From contig CAJTJZ010000002.1 of the NCBI GenBank assembly GCA_910576895.1, forward strand, positions 1-64,000: a stretch of DNA of 64,000 bases. The letters run 5' to 3'. A program made the translations under genes and the position numbers. Position 1 is the first letter of the stretch. Every line of letters begins with the position of its first letter. The notes below the pieces were generated by a model that worked only from the letters and a program-made list of their open reading frames with translations, was not told the DNA's origin and did not search any database. This stretch comes from an uncultured Lachnospiraceae bacterium. Its GTDB lineage: Bacteria; Bacillota; Clostridia; Lachnospirales; Lachnospiraceae. Of the stretch, positions 17,376 through 27,259 are shown in pieces.

Positions 17376-19825
17376 TACGCTTCACCTACCTTATATGACA
17401 AACCTTCTAGGGTAAACCCATCAACAGTAACACTTTCTTCACTGTAATTAACATATACAGCTTTTCCATTATCATAAGTTACTTTTACAACCTTATGTTT
17501 ATCATCCTTAAACTCACGATTAATGATATATCCCTCTCCAATATCTGCATTTAGCTTTTCTAGTTCTTCATTATATTGAATAATGGTATCACGATAAGTA
17601 TCATATCTTGAGCTATAAATATCATTAGAATTTGTATAAATCAGTTTCGAGGAATCTTCTTTTGTAATAAAGAAAGAAGGATAAATACCCATATCTACAA
17701 GATTTAAGAAAAATTCCTCTTTATTTGCTTCAAAGTTTACATAATCAGAGTACATTGGAACAACGCCACGTAATGTCATAGAAAGGAATGGAACTTCTTC
17801 ATCTTCATAAACATAGCTTGATGTTCCTGTTGGCATATCAATAAAGCTACTCATATATTTCCATTGATAAGCAAATGGCTGTTCTAAAGCAAGCGTTGCT
17901 TTTTCTGAAAGCTCTTTCATCTGAGAGTCATAAGCATTTTTGGAATCTAAACGAGTATAATATTTTCCACTGTAAGTATAACTGCTCAAATTATGCGTAA
18001 TCCCTGATAATGCCATATTACTAAGTCCTTTCTTCGCCATAGAAGAAGCAAGACTATTGAGATTTTTTCCACTTTGTCCCGGCAGAATATATTGCATAAT
18101 TGGGAAAATTTCTTTATATGTATTTTCTTCAAATGCTCTTTTATCTACACGTTTCATTACATTAAATGTTGTATTATTATCATATGGATTAATACGAAGT
18201 CCATCCTGATATAAGTATAACTTTACACCTTTCTCTGCAAAATCTTTGGAAAGACTTGTTAATGCAGAAGTACCACCAAGATCTTTACTTGCTTTATAAG
18301 AAGTTACAGGAAGATTATAAATACCACCCTGTTGCCATCCTTTATACATAGAGAAAATATTATTTACACTATTATCGGTTAAATCTGTATAAATTTCTCT
18401 GGCATCTTCTATTGTGGTTACTGGAACTTCTTTTTTGAAAACTAAGAAATCCTCTCTATCACTTCCAAGAACATCCACTCTTGTATTATAAGAGCAATCT
18501 TTCTTTTCAATTTCTCCATTATCTAAAAGATAATTACGATACAAATTTGCAAGACCAGCATAACTTGCCTGATCCCCGCTTGCAAAGCAATAACGAACTT
18601 TAATATCTGTCTTTGTACGAGAAGGTTCTGCCTGTTCAATCGATCCACTGTTTCCATTGCTGGTAGGCTGTGAATACAATCTACGTTTAATAAATTTTGA
18701 GAAGATACGGTTATAATTGATGGAAACACCATTTGGCACACCTTCAATACTTGCTCTTTCTGCACCCTGTTCTACAATTCCAAGAAATGCCATCTGACTA
18801 TCCGTATGAACCATACCAAAAATAGGTGCCATAACATATTCGGAATCTGTCACTGTTTCATATTCTTCCCAAAGAAGAGAAAGAACGGAAGAATCACGAA
18901 TACCAGAGTCATCTCCATAAATCATACCAGAAAATCCGCCGCCAAAACGTCCTTCTTTATCATCCAAATTGATAATAGCACCATTTCCATCTGGAATCAG
19001 CATATAGCCTTCTCTGCTTCCCAGATAAGTATATCCAAACATTGGATAAATACTGATTTCATTGAAATAAGTTCCCTCTACTTCTTCACGAATAGAATCA
19101 TCTGGAATTTCTGCAATTACATGATCCCCTTCCAAAGATACCTTTAAAGTATATCCAAGTCCAATTTCTTCATAGAATACCTCTGCTGTAAATCCATTCT
19201 CTGTCATAGAAACATTCTTCTTTGGATTTTGATTTACAAGATCTCCTTGATTTCTGCTATTTCTATCAACAAGGTAATTAAATACAATACCCGATCTCAT
19301 ATAACCTTCCCAAGTTTTATTACTTGCTCCATCATAAAGTCCATCCCGAACAGTAGACTCCATAATGACTCCTGTTTTCTTATCACGAACAAGAATAGAT
19401 AAGGTATCCTCCTTAAAATAAAGTTCATGTGTATCACTTTCTGCTATCCTTTTATGACCATAAATTTCATCGCCTTCTACAGTCTCAAAAATTTCTGTTT
19501 CTACACCTTCTGGCACAAAGTCCTCATTTACTTCTACAGGAGCTGCATTTGTTCCTGTAGTTCCAGCAGTATCCGTTCCTGTTGTTCCAGCAGTATTAGC
19601 AGCATCAGTCCCTGTAGTTCCAGCAGTACCAGTAGTGGTATCGGTTGTTCCTGTAGTACCAGCAGCATCTGTTTCTGTATCTGTTAATGCATCTGCGGAA
19701 GCGTCCAAATCTTTTCTTCCGGTCAGCTTTGGTACAGCAACCGTTCCAAGAATAGCAACAGCTACAACACCACAAAGCATTTTCTTAAATGCTCTTTTAT
19801 TTCCACTAAATATTTTATTTGCCAA
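17375..19825 (-). CDS. DUF5696 domain protein, membrane-anchored
   Basis: The proposed start is TTG 19825, behind an AGGAGAGGTGG ribosome binding site inside the end of the upstream gene (11-nt overlap); the first ATG with a weaker site is 19780. An N-terminal membrane helix (about residues 16-35) is followed by a Thr/Gly/Ala/Asp low-complexity linker and then a large extracytoplasmic domain of about 700 residues of the DUF5696 type. Genes of this family recur inside clostridial sugar ABC operons. Its role is unknown; glycan binding or hydrolysis is plausible, but I see no catalytic motif I can vouch for. Confidence 0.75.
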   Translation of the reverse strand: MANKIFSGNKRAFKKMLCGVVAVAILGTVAVPKLTGRKDLDASADALTDTETDAAGTTGTTDTTTGTAGTTGTDAANTAGTTGTDTAGTTGTNAAPVEVNEDFVPEGVETEIFETVEGDEIYGHKRIAESDTHELYFKEDTLSILVRDKKTGVIMESTVRDGLYDGASNKTWEGYMRSGIVFNYLVDRNSRNQGDLVNQNPKKNVSMTENGFTAEVFYEEIGLGYTLKVSLEGDHVIAEIPDDSIREEVEGTYFNEISIYPMFGYTYLGSREGYMLIPDGNGAIINLDDKEGRFGGGFSGMIYGDDSGIRDSSVLSLLWEEYETVTDSEYVMAPIFGMVHTDSQMAFLGIVEQGAERASIEGVPNGVSINYNRIFSKFIKRRLYSQPTSNGNSGSIEQAEPSRTKTDIKVRYCFASGDQASYAGLANLYRNYLLDNGEIEKKDCSYNTRVDVLGSDREDFLVFKKEVPVTTIEDAREIYTDLTDNSVNNIFSMYKGWQQGGIYNLPVTSYKASKDLGGTSALTSLSKDFAEKGVKLYLYQDGLRINPYDNNTTFNVMKRVDKRAFEENTYKEIFPIMQYILPGQSGKNLNSLASSMAKKGLSNMALSGITHNLSSYTYSGKYYTRLDSKNAYDSQMKELSEKATLALEQPFAYQWKYMSSFIDMPTGTSSYVYEDEEVPFLSMTLRGVVPMYSDYVNFEANKEEFFLNLVDMGIYPSFFITKEDSSKLIYTNSNDIYSSRYDTYRDTIIQYNEELEKLNADIGEGYIINREFKDDKHKVVKVTYDNGKAVYVNYSEESVTVDGFTLEGLSYKVGEA
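19545..19690. repeat. Degenerate minisatellite encoding the Thr/Gly/Ala linker
   Basis: Short units related to GTTCCAGCAGTA/TCTGTTCCTGTA recur across about 145 bp of the DUF5696 gene and encode TAGTTGTD-type repeats. Such a tract is expected to vary in length between strains. Confidence 0.55.
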
Positions 19826-21869
19826 TTCGATACACCACCTCTCCTTTGATTGCTGAAATGAAGTCGAATACCTGCATCCACAATACATAGATAATGAAGA
19901 TAAGCAATGCACCAATTAATGCAGTAAAGAATGTCAGGAAAATTACCTTTGCTGTTTCTTTCATGGAGTAGTTATTAATTTCCTTCACAGAAAGTATCAG
20001 TAAAACAACAATCCATACATAAATAACAATATTTACAAAATCAATTAAGAAATATTCATTATAAGTAAGGACATGACTCAATACAAACACAATTGGCTGC
20101 AAGATAAAGTATGGTGTTAAACTATAAACAAAAGAACAATAAATCTGCTTTGCTGTACCCTCGCCATCATTAATTGTGCAAACCAAGTAATTGCAGACAA
20201 CTGCAAATGCAAGCACTACAACTACAATACCAACATCCATTACAATTTCATATCTTCCTTCTCGTACATTCTTCATCAAGAAACCACAAAAATATTTACT
20301 GATAATATTGTAAAGAATGAAAATAAGTAACAATATATTGGATGCAAGATAAGATGCCTTCTTTTCACGTCTTACCCCATAGCAGCCATCAATCGGATGC
20401 TTCATAAAATAAAGTCCATAGGTCAACTGCTGTATAAGCTTTTTCTCTTTTACCTTTTTGATTTGATTATGTACTGGTGCTAAAATATTTTTCTTTCTAT
20501 CTAGATAACCAATCAACTTCCAAAGTATTGCAAGCACTACCAGCACTACAATCACTGGAACAAGATTTTGTTTCAGCCAGACATTACGGATTTCCCAAAA
20601 TGCATCAGAATAACCACTATAGTCTTTTGCAAGTTTTGCATAGCTTACTGCAGAATTATAATCTTCTTCCTGCTGTAGGGCACGACCCATTGCCTTATTT
20701 GCATAATCAAACATACTATTCATTGTAAGCACTTGTGTCAAAGGCTCTTTACTTTCTGTATAGCGTCCCTTGGAATAAAGATAAAGTGCCTGATGAAGCA
20801 GATTAGTAAATTCTGTTGGTTGAAAAATCTGAATCTGTGATTTATCAGTATCAAGTGTATAAAGATGATCGACACTGTCAACAGTGATTGCAGAAACATT
20901 GGTAGAAAGTCCAATACGAGAACGACCATCATCTGCACCACCAAATACAAACAGCATATCACCTTCATTATTAAATTCGTAAATAAAACCTCTGGCTGTT
21001 GCCATATAGACATTATCATAATTGCCCGGTACTACGGCAACAGGATAGTCATCATAGGCATCTGGATTAATCATATTTGTACCAGCAATATTTAACCTTT
21101 TTAAAGAACCTTGCTTTTCGCCCTGTGTAACAGTATAAATTAAACCTTTTTCATCAATAGATAAGTTTCCCGGTGTATTTGGACGATTACTTGGTCTTGT
21201 TGCAAGCATTTCTTCGGAAAATACCATTCTTTGAATTACTTGGGTAAGTGTTACATGGGTTTCATTTGTACCAAAGTATCCAAGGAATGTACCGCCTTCT
21301 GCTGGACTGATTTGTACAACACCATTGGAGTTACCTTCACAAATAATATACATTGTTCCAGCACTATTTACCGTAAGCTTCTGTGGCTTAAATTCCATAT
21401 CATCACCATACATAATGCTGTCTGGCTTTCCATAAGTGTTAATCAGATTTCCTTCATTATCAAAAACAAACACACTGTTTGCATCGCGGTCTGCTACATA
21501 AATTGTTCCATCCTCTAAAACAAACACACCACAAGGATATTTAAAAAGATCGCTACCAAAGTCTCTAATATATTCCCCATCTAAGGTAGAAACTAAAATC
21601 CGCTTATTGCCTGTATCAGCAATATAAAGCGTATCATTTCTAATTGTCATATCACTTGGTGCATTTAATGCTTCTTCTCCTACTTTTGTAATCGAAGAAT
21701 ATGGCATATATGCTGTCTGTGTCTCATTAATAGAACCATAACCATCTAATGTGTACGTTCTATATGGTGCATCTGCAGATGCTGTTGTTTCTGTAAGACA
21801 TGATCCCACAAGTGCAGATACCATTCCTAGGACAAGCAGACCCTTCGAAAACCATTTTTTTGTTTTCAT
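19815..21869 (-). CDS. NHL-repeat/Yip1-like membrane protein
   Basis: The signal peptide is followed by a beta-propeller of NHL-type repeats (NAPSDMTIRNDTLYIADTGN, YPCGVFVLEDGTIYVADRD, NLSIDEKGLIYTVTQG, ITVDSVDHLYTLDTDKSQI), then a tetratricopeptide-like helical segment (about 355-425), one membrane helix, and a five- to six-helix C-terminal region resembling Yip1 proteins. It sits between the two permease pairs, upstream of the DUF5696 gene. It may sense or scaffold extracellular substrate at the transporter; this is inference from position and architecture. Confidence 0.75.
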   Translation of the reverse strand: MKTKKWFSKGLLVLGMVSALVGSCLTETTASADAPYRTYTLDGYGSINETQTAYMPYSSITKVGEEALNAPSDMTIRNDTLYIADTGNKRILVSTLDGEYIRDFGSDLFKYPCGVFVLEDGTIYVADRDANSVFVFDNEGNLINTYGKPDSIMYGDDMEFKPQKLTVNSAGTMYIICEGNSNGVVQISPAEGGTFLGYFGTNETHVTLTQVIQRMVFSEEMLATRPSNRPNTPGNLSIDEKGLIYTVTQGEKQGSLKRLNIAGTNMINPDAYDDYPVAVVPGNYDNVYMATARGFIYEFNNEGDMLFVFGGADDGRSRIGLSTNVSAITVDSVDHLYTLDTDKSQIQIFQPTEFTNLLHQALYLYSKGRYTESKEPLTQVLTMNSMFDYANKAMGRALQQEEDYNSAVSYAKLAKDYSGYSDAFWEIRNVWLKQNLVPVIVVLVVLAILWKLIGYLDRKKNILAPVHNQIKKVKEKKLIQQLTYGLYFMKHPIDGCYGVRREKKASYLASNILLLIFILYNIISKYFCGFLMKNVREGRYEIVMDVGIVVVVLAFAVVCNYLVCTINDGEGTAKQIYCSFVYSLTPYFILQPIVFVLSHVLTYNEYFLIDFVNIVIYVWIVVLLILSVKEINNYSMKETAKVIFLTFFTALIGALLIFIIYVLWMQVFDFISAIKGEVVYRIGK

Positions 21870-21890
21870 CGTTCTCCATCCCCCCTTCGA

Positions 21891-22760
21891 TTACTTGATA
21901 CCTGATGTTGCCATTGTGTTCATAACGCTGTTCTGAAGAATAATGAATACAAGAAGCTGTGGTAGGAACATAATCAGTGAAGCTGCCGCTGCCATACCTT
22001 GACCAGCTACCGTATTATTTAAGTTAGCAATTGTATTCATATAAAATGCCAAATTCTTCAAGCCTTCATCATTAACATAGTAATTTGATGTTTCCATATT
22101 AATCCAAACCTGTTGGAAAATCATAATACCACCTGTTGCAATTGCAGGCTTAATCAGCGGAAGAATTACGCTTACATATACTCTAAATTCTGTAGCACCA
22201 TCCATATAAGCAGCTTCGATCAATGCATTTGGAACAGTATCCACAAACTGTTTAATCAAGAATAATGCGACTGGATACGCTACAATTGGAAGAATATGTG
22301 CCCAATAAGTATCTGTTAAATGTAATGTTGTAACAACAATAAAACGTGGAATCATAACAGCTACTGGTACGAACATCAAGGCGATTTGGTTAATTTGCAT
22401 CAAAGTATCTCTGCCTTTATATTTCAGCTTTGACAACGAGAATGCAGCCATAGTTGAAAAAATTACAGACATAATAACAGTTGCTATCGTGATGATAAGG
22501 CTGTTAAATACATAACGTGAAATTGGAATATTGGATGTTCTAGATGCCTTCATCAACGATGTAAAATTCTGCATTGTCGGCCTATGTACGAAAAACTCTG
22601 GCGGACAAGCAAACAATTCTTCCATTGGTTTAAATGCATGACAGATAATAAATATAATAGGAAGAAGCATAAACAATATTAGCGGAAGTATCGCTAACAT
22701 CATTTTTATCTGTCCTTTTTCAAATTTGGCAGGGCCAATTCGATTACCTTTATATGCCAT
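21891..22760 (-). CDS. Carbohydrate ABC transporter permease (MalG-type), second system
   Basis: A 289-residue protein with six helices and the CUT1 EAA loop ALIEAAYMDGATEFRVYVSV followed by ILPLIKPAI. The helix before the loop contains YPVALFLIKQFVDTVP, typical of MalG-like subunits. It belongs with the MalF-type permease 14 nt upstream and the large binding protein at the head of the operon. No ATPase is encoded with it. Confidence 0.9.
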   Translation of the reverse strand: MAYKGNRIGPAKFEKGQIKMMLAILPLILFMLLPIIFIICHAFKPMEELFACPPEFFVHRPTMQNFTSLMKASRTSNIPISRYVFNSLIITIATVIMSVIFSTMAAFSLSKLKYKGRDTLMQINQIALMFVPVAVMIPRFIVVTTLHLTDTYWAHILPIVAYPVALFLIKQFVDTVPNALIEAAYMDGATEFRVYVSVILPLIKPAIATGGIMIFQQVWINMETSNYYVNDEGLKNLAFYMNTIANLNNTVAGQGMAAAASLIMFLPQLLVFIILQNSVMNTMATSGIK

Positions 22761-22774
22761 CTGTTTTTCACCTC

Positions 22775-23680
22775 CTAATTATCGCCAAACAGCTTCGTTG
22801 AAATCGTTGAGAATACCTGAACAAGTAATAACAATACAACGGAAATTGCTGCTGCATAACCCATCTCGAAACGAATAAAACCATAATCCTCAATATGGTT
22901 TACAATTAACTGTGCTGCATAGCCCGGTGTCGGATTACCTGCCAAAAGACTACTAATAGTACCATTTTGAAATGCGTTTACAATTGACATAACGGCTGCA
23001 AATAACATCTGAGGCTTCATGGTAGGAACAGTAATATAAATCATTTCTTGAAAGCGGTTTTTAATACCATCAATTGCACCCGCTTCATAAAGTTCTTCAT
23101 CACCATTTAAAATACCAGATAAAATCGACAAGAAGCCAACACCCATACTGCTCCATAAACCAATTAAAATAACAATTGGAAGCAGATAGTTTACATTTGT
23201 AAGGAAAATAATTGGTTCATTGATAATTCCAAGTTTTTGCATCCAGCTATTGATATAACCTGTTTGATCACCAGTGAAAATAATCTTCCATAATACTGTC
23301 ATAGCAACACCAGCCGTCATGGTTGGTGAATACAGAATCAATGCATAAATTGTTCTTGGCAGCCTTGTAAGCTGTGCCAATACCCATGCAAGCACAAATG
23401 ACAGAGCATAGCCGCCGACACCAACGATAATCGCATATGCCACTGTATTTGGCAGAACGTATTGCATAAAAACTTCATCATTTGTAATCAGATTTATGTA
23501 ATTTAAAAATCCTACAAAATCTGGTGGCATCGATACCGCATTGTAATTGGTAAAGGAAAGACCAATCGCAATGATGGTAGGAAGCAGGATGAAAATTGCA
23601 AACACGAGGCCATAAGGAAGCACAAATAAGTAACCGGCTCTATTCGCATTTTCACGCTTCGCAATACTGGTTTTTGCCAT
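22775..23680 (-). CDS. Sugar ABC transporter permease (MalF-type), second system
   Basis: A 301-residue protein beginning MAKTSIAKRENANRAGYLFV, with six helices and the EAA motif ELYEAGAIDGIKNRFQEMIYI followed by TVPTMKPQM. It lies 13 nt downstream of the giant binding-protein gene and is the MalF-like half of the first-encoded importer of this locus. Confidence 0.9.
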   Translation of the reverse strand: MAKTSIAKRENANRAGYLFVLPYGLVFAIFILLPTIIAIGLSFTNYNAVSMPPDFVGFLNYINLITNDEVFMQYVLPNTVAYAIIVGVGGYALSFVLAWVLAQLTRLPRTIYALILYSPTMTAGVAMTVLWKIIFTGDQTGYINSWMQKLGIINEPIIFLTNVNYLLPIVILIGLWSSMGVGFLSILSGILNGDEELYEAGAIDGIKNRFQEMIYITVPTMKPQMLFAAVMSIVNAFQNGTISSLLAGNPTPGYAAQLIVNHIEDYGFIRFEMGYAAAISVVLLLLVQVFSTISTKLFGDN

Positions 23681-23693
23681 TATGATCTCCCTC

Positions 23694-26600
23694 CTATTCT
23701 CTTCCTAAAATTGCCTGTACCGTTTCCAATGTTGGAACTTTATATTCTCCATTAGAACCTTTTGTTGTTCCAGTATTATAACCAAATTCTTCCAGTTTGC
23801 GGTCAATCTCACGATCAACGGTCTTTACTGCTTTATCAATTCTTGTACGAAGCGTTCTACCATTTACAACAATATCATTAAATGCATTGCTAAGTTCACG
23901 CTCTAATAAATAAGTTCCCGGAATACGTGCAACTTCCATCAGCCAGCTTGCTTGTTCTTTAATAATCTGCTTATTTTCAGAATCCCAAGGAAGTTCATCA
24001 AATGCATTTAAGTTTGCTGTATTCCAAATATAAGAACTACCATAAGAAACTTGAAGTGTTTGACCAAATTTTGATTGTACATCATCTCTTGACCACCATC
24101 TTAAGAAATCCCATGCCATATTCTCTCTATCTTCGTTACTGCGGAAAACAACACTACTTTCTGCACCACCACAAGTATAACGTTCAATTTCTCCATTTTC
24201 ATTTTTAACACCCGGTACAACAGAAATTTTCCAAGAGTTTGCAATTTCTGGAGCTGCATTACTTAATAAGTTGTAAACACCAAAATCACCAATACCAAGT
24301 GGCAGATTTCCATTACGGAATCTTTGATAAAACTGCTGTACATCGACTGGACAGTTGAAAATAGTAAACAATTCTGTCAATGTTGTCAGTCCATTAACGG
24401 CTTCTTCACTATTTAATGTAATACCATCACTTCCATTTTCACCAAACATCTGAGAACCATTCTGGAATAAAAGTGGTGCAGTACCATGGAAGTTTCTTAA
24501 AGTAATCATACCTGCTGTTGGATAATAGAAGTTAAGTCCACGCATCTGTAAATCAGGAAGCATATCTTGTACTTCTTGGATAGTATCTGGTACTTCCAGA
24601 CCCATTTTACTAAGTACATCAGTACGATAGAATAAAACCCAGAAATTCATTGTTTCTGGTAAGGAATAAATTTGATCTCCAATCGTACTTGGAATAAATA
24701 ATCCAGCCGGATATGGTTTTGTTACTTCACTAAAATCTTCAAATTCTGTCAGTGGCTTTAGAGCACCACGAATTGCAAGTTCATATGGAACAGTATAGTT
24801 AATTCCCATTGCAATATCAGGAGCATCTCCTGTGGAGTTTGCAAGCACGAGCTTATTCTGATCAGGCATTAAACATAAGTCAACGGTAATTCCTGTTTCT
24901 GGTGTAAATTCCTGATCAATAATTTGCTGCATAATCTCAAGATATGCACGTGGACGGTTTACCCATACCTTTAAATGACTTGGATCGGTATTTGTTGTAG
25001 AATATGCTTGTGCCGCAAAAGAAGAAATAAACCGCTGTACCGTAGTCACTACATTAGTAACAATATTTTTTGCCTTTGGAAGTTTTGCACCATCTTGATA
25101 AATATAAATTCTATCAAATGCAAGTTCATTTCCATTTAAGGTATCAATTAAATTTGCTAAATTTTGATTCACAGAACTTTGGCTTTGCGTCAATTCTGAA
25201 ATACGATACGGAATCTTATTTGGTTCATCTGCTAAGTCACGAAGCTGATTAATCGCTATTGTCATAGAAGCAAATGCTGCAACTGCTTTTTTTGACTTTG
25301 GTGTATAAACTTTCATACTATCTGCTAATGCTTCCATTTGATCAGCCCAGCTATTCATACGATCGGAAATATCTGGAATATAGCGTTCCATTTTAAAATC
25401 ACGATATTTATCTTTATTTGATCCTGCTACTTTTGTAATATCAAGAGATAAATCATTGACATTACTCATAATAACATCAACTGCTTCTAAAACTTCTCGT
25501 AAGTTATCTTCTACAATCTGGAAAGAGATTGTATGTGTTCCTGCCTCTAAATATACGGTCAAATTATTTCCATCTGCATCCTGCATTGTTGTATTGGCAT
25601 ATTTTGTTGTATAAGCCATAGGGTAACTTTGAAATGCTGTATTTGGAATTTGTCCGTCAATAGCGACATCTACAAAAACTGGAAATCCATTTTTCTCTGA
25701 CTGTACATAATGAGCAGCCACATTGTAATTTCCCGCTTCTTCTACTTCAAATTCATATGTAACCATATTGCCTGCTTCTGAAAAGGAATCACGATCAAGT
25801 GTATTTAATAGCTTTTCAGAGTTACTATATGGGTCTAAATTAACATCATATTCTGCAATGGCACGAATGGAAGAATCATTCCGATACAGTGGATCTTCTC
25901 CTTGCACTGTAATTAATTTTCCTCCATCTGCTTTTTCTGATGCTTGATACTCTGGTACTTCTACTACTGGTTCTAAATATAGATTACCAAGAAGAAAAGT
26001 TCCTTCTGCAATATCAATTGTAAATTCATGCTCCCCCTGAGTAAGTTCCATATCTAATGGCTGTGAATAACGGTAGCTAGCATCTTTTACTGCTTTATTT
26101 TCCCATCTTACCAGTTTATCTGGTACAGGAACGATTTCATTACCATAACGATCATAGCTTTTTTCTTCTGGAGCTACCCAAGTTGTCTCCAGAATCAAAC
26201 GCCTTGCTTCATAAAATGGATAATTTCCATCTACTTTTAAAGATGCTTCTATTGGCAGGATAGAATCATCATAAGAGAGATAATCAAGGCTAAAAACATA
26301 CCTTGCTGTCTGTGGTACATCTACCTTGAAGGTGACTGAATCTCCTAATCCGACTTCGATTACCTTATCCCCATAACTGCCATAAGAATCTGTTGTAATT
26401 GTTCCGCCGCCCTGTCCATCATAGCTTTCGGCAGCTTTTATTACTACCCTTTCGCCTTGGTACGCCGGTGCACTATAATTTTTGCTGACATTTGTATAAT
26501 TATTTGTCAACATATCATTCTCATATTCCTCACTGCTAGAGGTACTCTGTGAAGAATCTGAGGATGCTGCATCTTTCGTTCCGCCTGTATCCGATGCTTC

Positions 26601-26723
26601 TGTACTATTAGCCGCTGTCGGATCATCTACTGACAAACTATCTGCCAATGCGGTATTGCTGCTAGAAAATACTGCTGCTGCAACAAATAACGCAACGATG
26701 CGTGAAAATTCTTTTCGTATCAT
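23694..26723 (-). CDS. Giant multidomain sugar-binding protein of an ABC transporter
   Basis: At 1009 residues it is more than twice the usual size. A signal peptide (cleavage near ALA-D, no lipobox Cys) and a Ser/Thr/Asp linker are followed by two jelly-roll, CBM6/35-like domains (about 90-250 and 265-420), a helical segment (about 440-560) and a type-1 solute-binding domain (about 585-980; HLKVWVNRPRAYLEIMQQII at its start, NFWVLFYRTDVLSKMGL in the middle). This looks like a carbohydrate-binding module and transporter binding protein fused in one chain. It is the first gene after the promoter at 26830-26858 and has a perfect AGGAGGT site. Confidence 0.85.
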   Translation of the reverse strand: MIRKEFSRIVALFVAAAVFSSSNTALADSLSVDDPTAANSTEASDTGGTKDAASSDSSQSTSSSEEYENDMLTNNYTNVSKNYSAPAYQGERVVIKAAESYDGQGGGTITTDSYGSYGDKVIEVGLGDSVTFKVDVPQTARYVFSLDYLSYDDSILPIEASLKVDGNYPFYEARRLILETTWVAPEEKSYDRYGNEIVPVPDKLVRWENKAVKDASYRYSQPLDMELTQGEHEFTIDIAEGTFLLGNLYLEPVVEVPEYQASEKADGGKLITVQGEDPLYRNDSSIRAIAEYDVNLDPYSNSEKLLNTLDRDSFSEAGNMVTYEFEVEEAGNYNVAAHYVQSEKNGFPVFVDVAIDGQIPNTAFQSYPMAYTTKYANTTMQDADGNNLTVYLEAGTHTISFQIVEDNLREVLEAVDVIMSNVNDLSLDITKVAGSNKDKYRDFKMERYIPDISDRMNSWADQMEALADSMKVYTPKSKKAVAAFASMTIAINQLRDLADEPNKIPYRISELTQSQSSVNQNLANLIDTLNGNELAFDRIYIYQDGAKLPKAKNIVTNVVTTVQRFISSFAAQAYSTTNTDPSHLKVWVNRPRAYLEIMQQIIDQEFTPETGITVDLCLMPDQNKLVLANSTGDAPDIAMGINYTVPYELAIRGALKPLTEFEDFSEVTKPYPAGLFIPSTIGDQIYSLPETMNFWVLFYRTDVLSKMGLEVPDTIQEVQDMLPDLQMRGLNFYYPTAGMITLRNFHGTAPLLFQNGSQMFGENGSDGITLNSEEAVNGLTTLTELFTIFNCPVDVQQFYQRFRNGNLPLGIGDFGVYNLLSNAAPEIANSWKISVVPGVKNENGEIERYTCGGAESSVVFRSNEDRENMAWDFLRWWSRDDVQSKFGQTLQVSYGSSYIWNTANLNAFDELPWDSENKQIIKEQASWLMEVARIPGTYLLERELSNAFNDIVVNGRTLRTRIDKAVKTVDREIDRKLEEFGYNTGTTKGSNGEYKVPTLETVQAILGRE

Positions 26724-26829
26724 CCGCTTTTACCTCCTATCTTTTTTTCCCTGCTATGTTTGTTTCTACCGTCACCTATTCCAAAGAATTTCACAAAAAA
26801 AAGAGAGAATTCCTCGGAACTCTAAAAAT

Positions 26830-26858
26830 ATTCTACAACAATACGAGACAAAAGTCAA
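26830..26858 (-). promoter_or_regulatory. Main promoter of the arabino-oligosaccharide operon
   Basis: On the minus strand TTGACT (26853-26858), 17-nt spacer, TAGAAT (26830-26835). The leader is about 100 nt. Just downstream of the start of transcription lies the imperfect palindrome GAGTTCC-GA-GGAATTC, a possible operator. Confidence 0.75.
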
Positions 26859-27202
26859 TAAAAAAGAACGTTTCTTTCGTCATATTAAACAATTTTTTTG
26901 ATGGTTTTTCTATGTTTTAATGTAAAACTCACTAGGATAAGAAAATTTATATTAATTAAAACTATATTTTTACAGTGATTTTGTCTGAAAATCAAGAAGT
27001 TTTTCTGTATAAAATGATAGATTTCTAATACAAATTCTATTATTTTCTATCATCAATATCACAAAAAACTGAACAAAACAAGTAAGTTTGCTCTTGTTCT
27101 TATATAACTCACAAAAACAAACTAGCTCTAAAAAGTAAAAGGCCAGCCAAGCTTTACAATTTCTAAAAACTTGGCAATATTGATTTCCTATTAAATAGAA
27201 AT
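26859..27202. other. AT-rich intergenic region, no gene seen
   Basis: No open frame with a ribosome binding site was found. It contains a second hairpin on the minus strand (GCCAAG/CTTGGC, about 27147-27175) followed by CTTTTACTTTTT, probably a back-up terminator for the GH43 gene, and a weaker GATAGA-type inverted repeat near 27018-27052. Confidence 0.5.
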
Positions 27203-27231
27203 AGTCGGCAATTTTTTCAAAATCACCGACT
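27203..27231 (-). terminator. Terminator of the GH43 gene
   Basis: An AGTCGG/CCGACT stem extended by ATTTT/AAAAT pairs lies about 30 nt after the stop codon and is followed by ATTTCTATTT. Confidence 0.65.
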
Positions 27232-27259
27232 GTTATATTGAAAAGAGATTTCTTATTTT

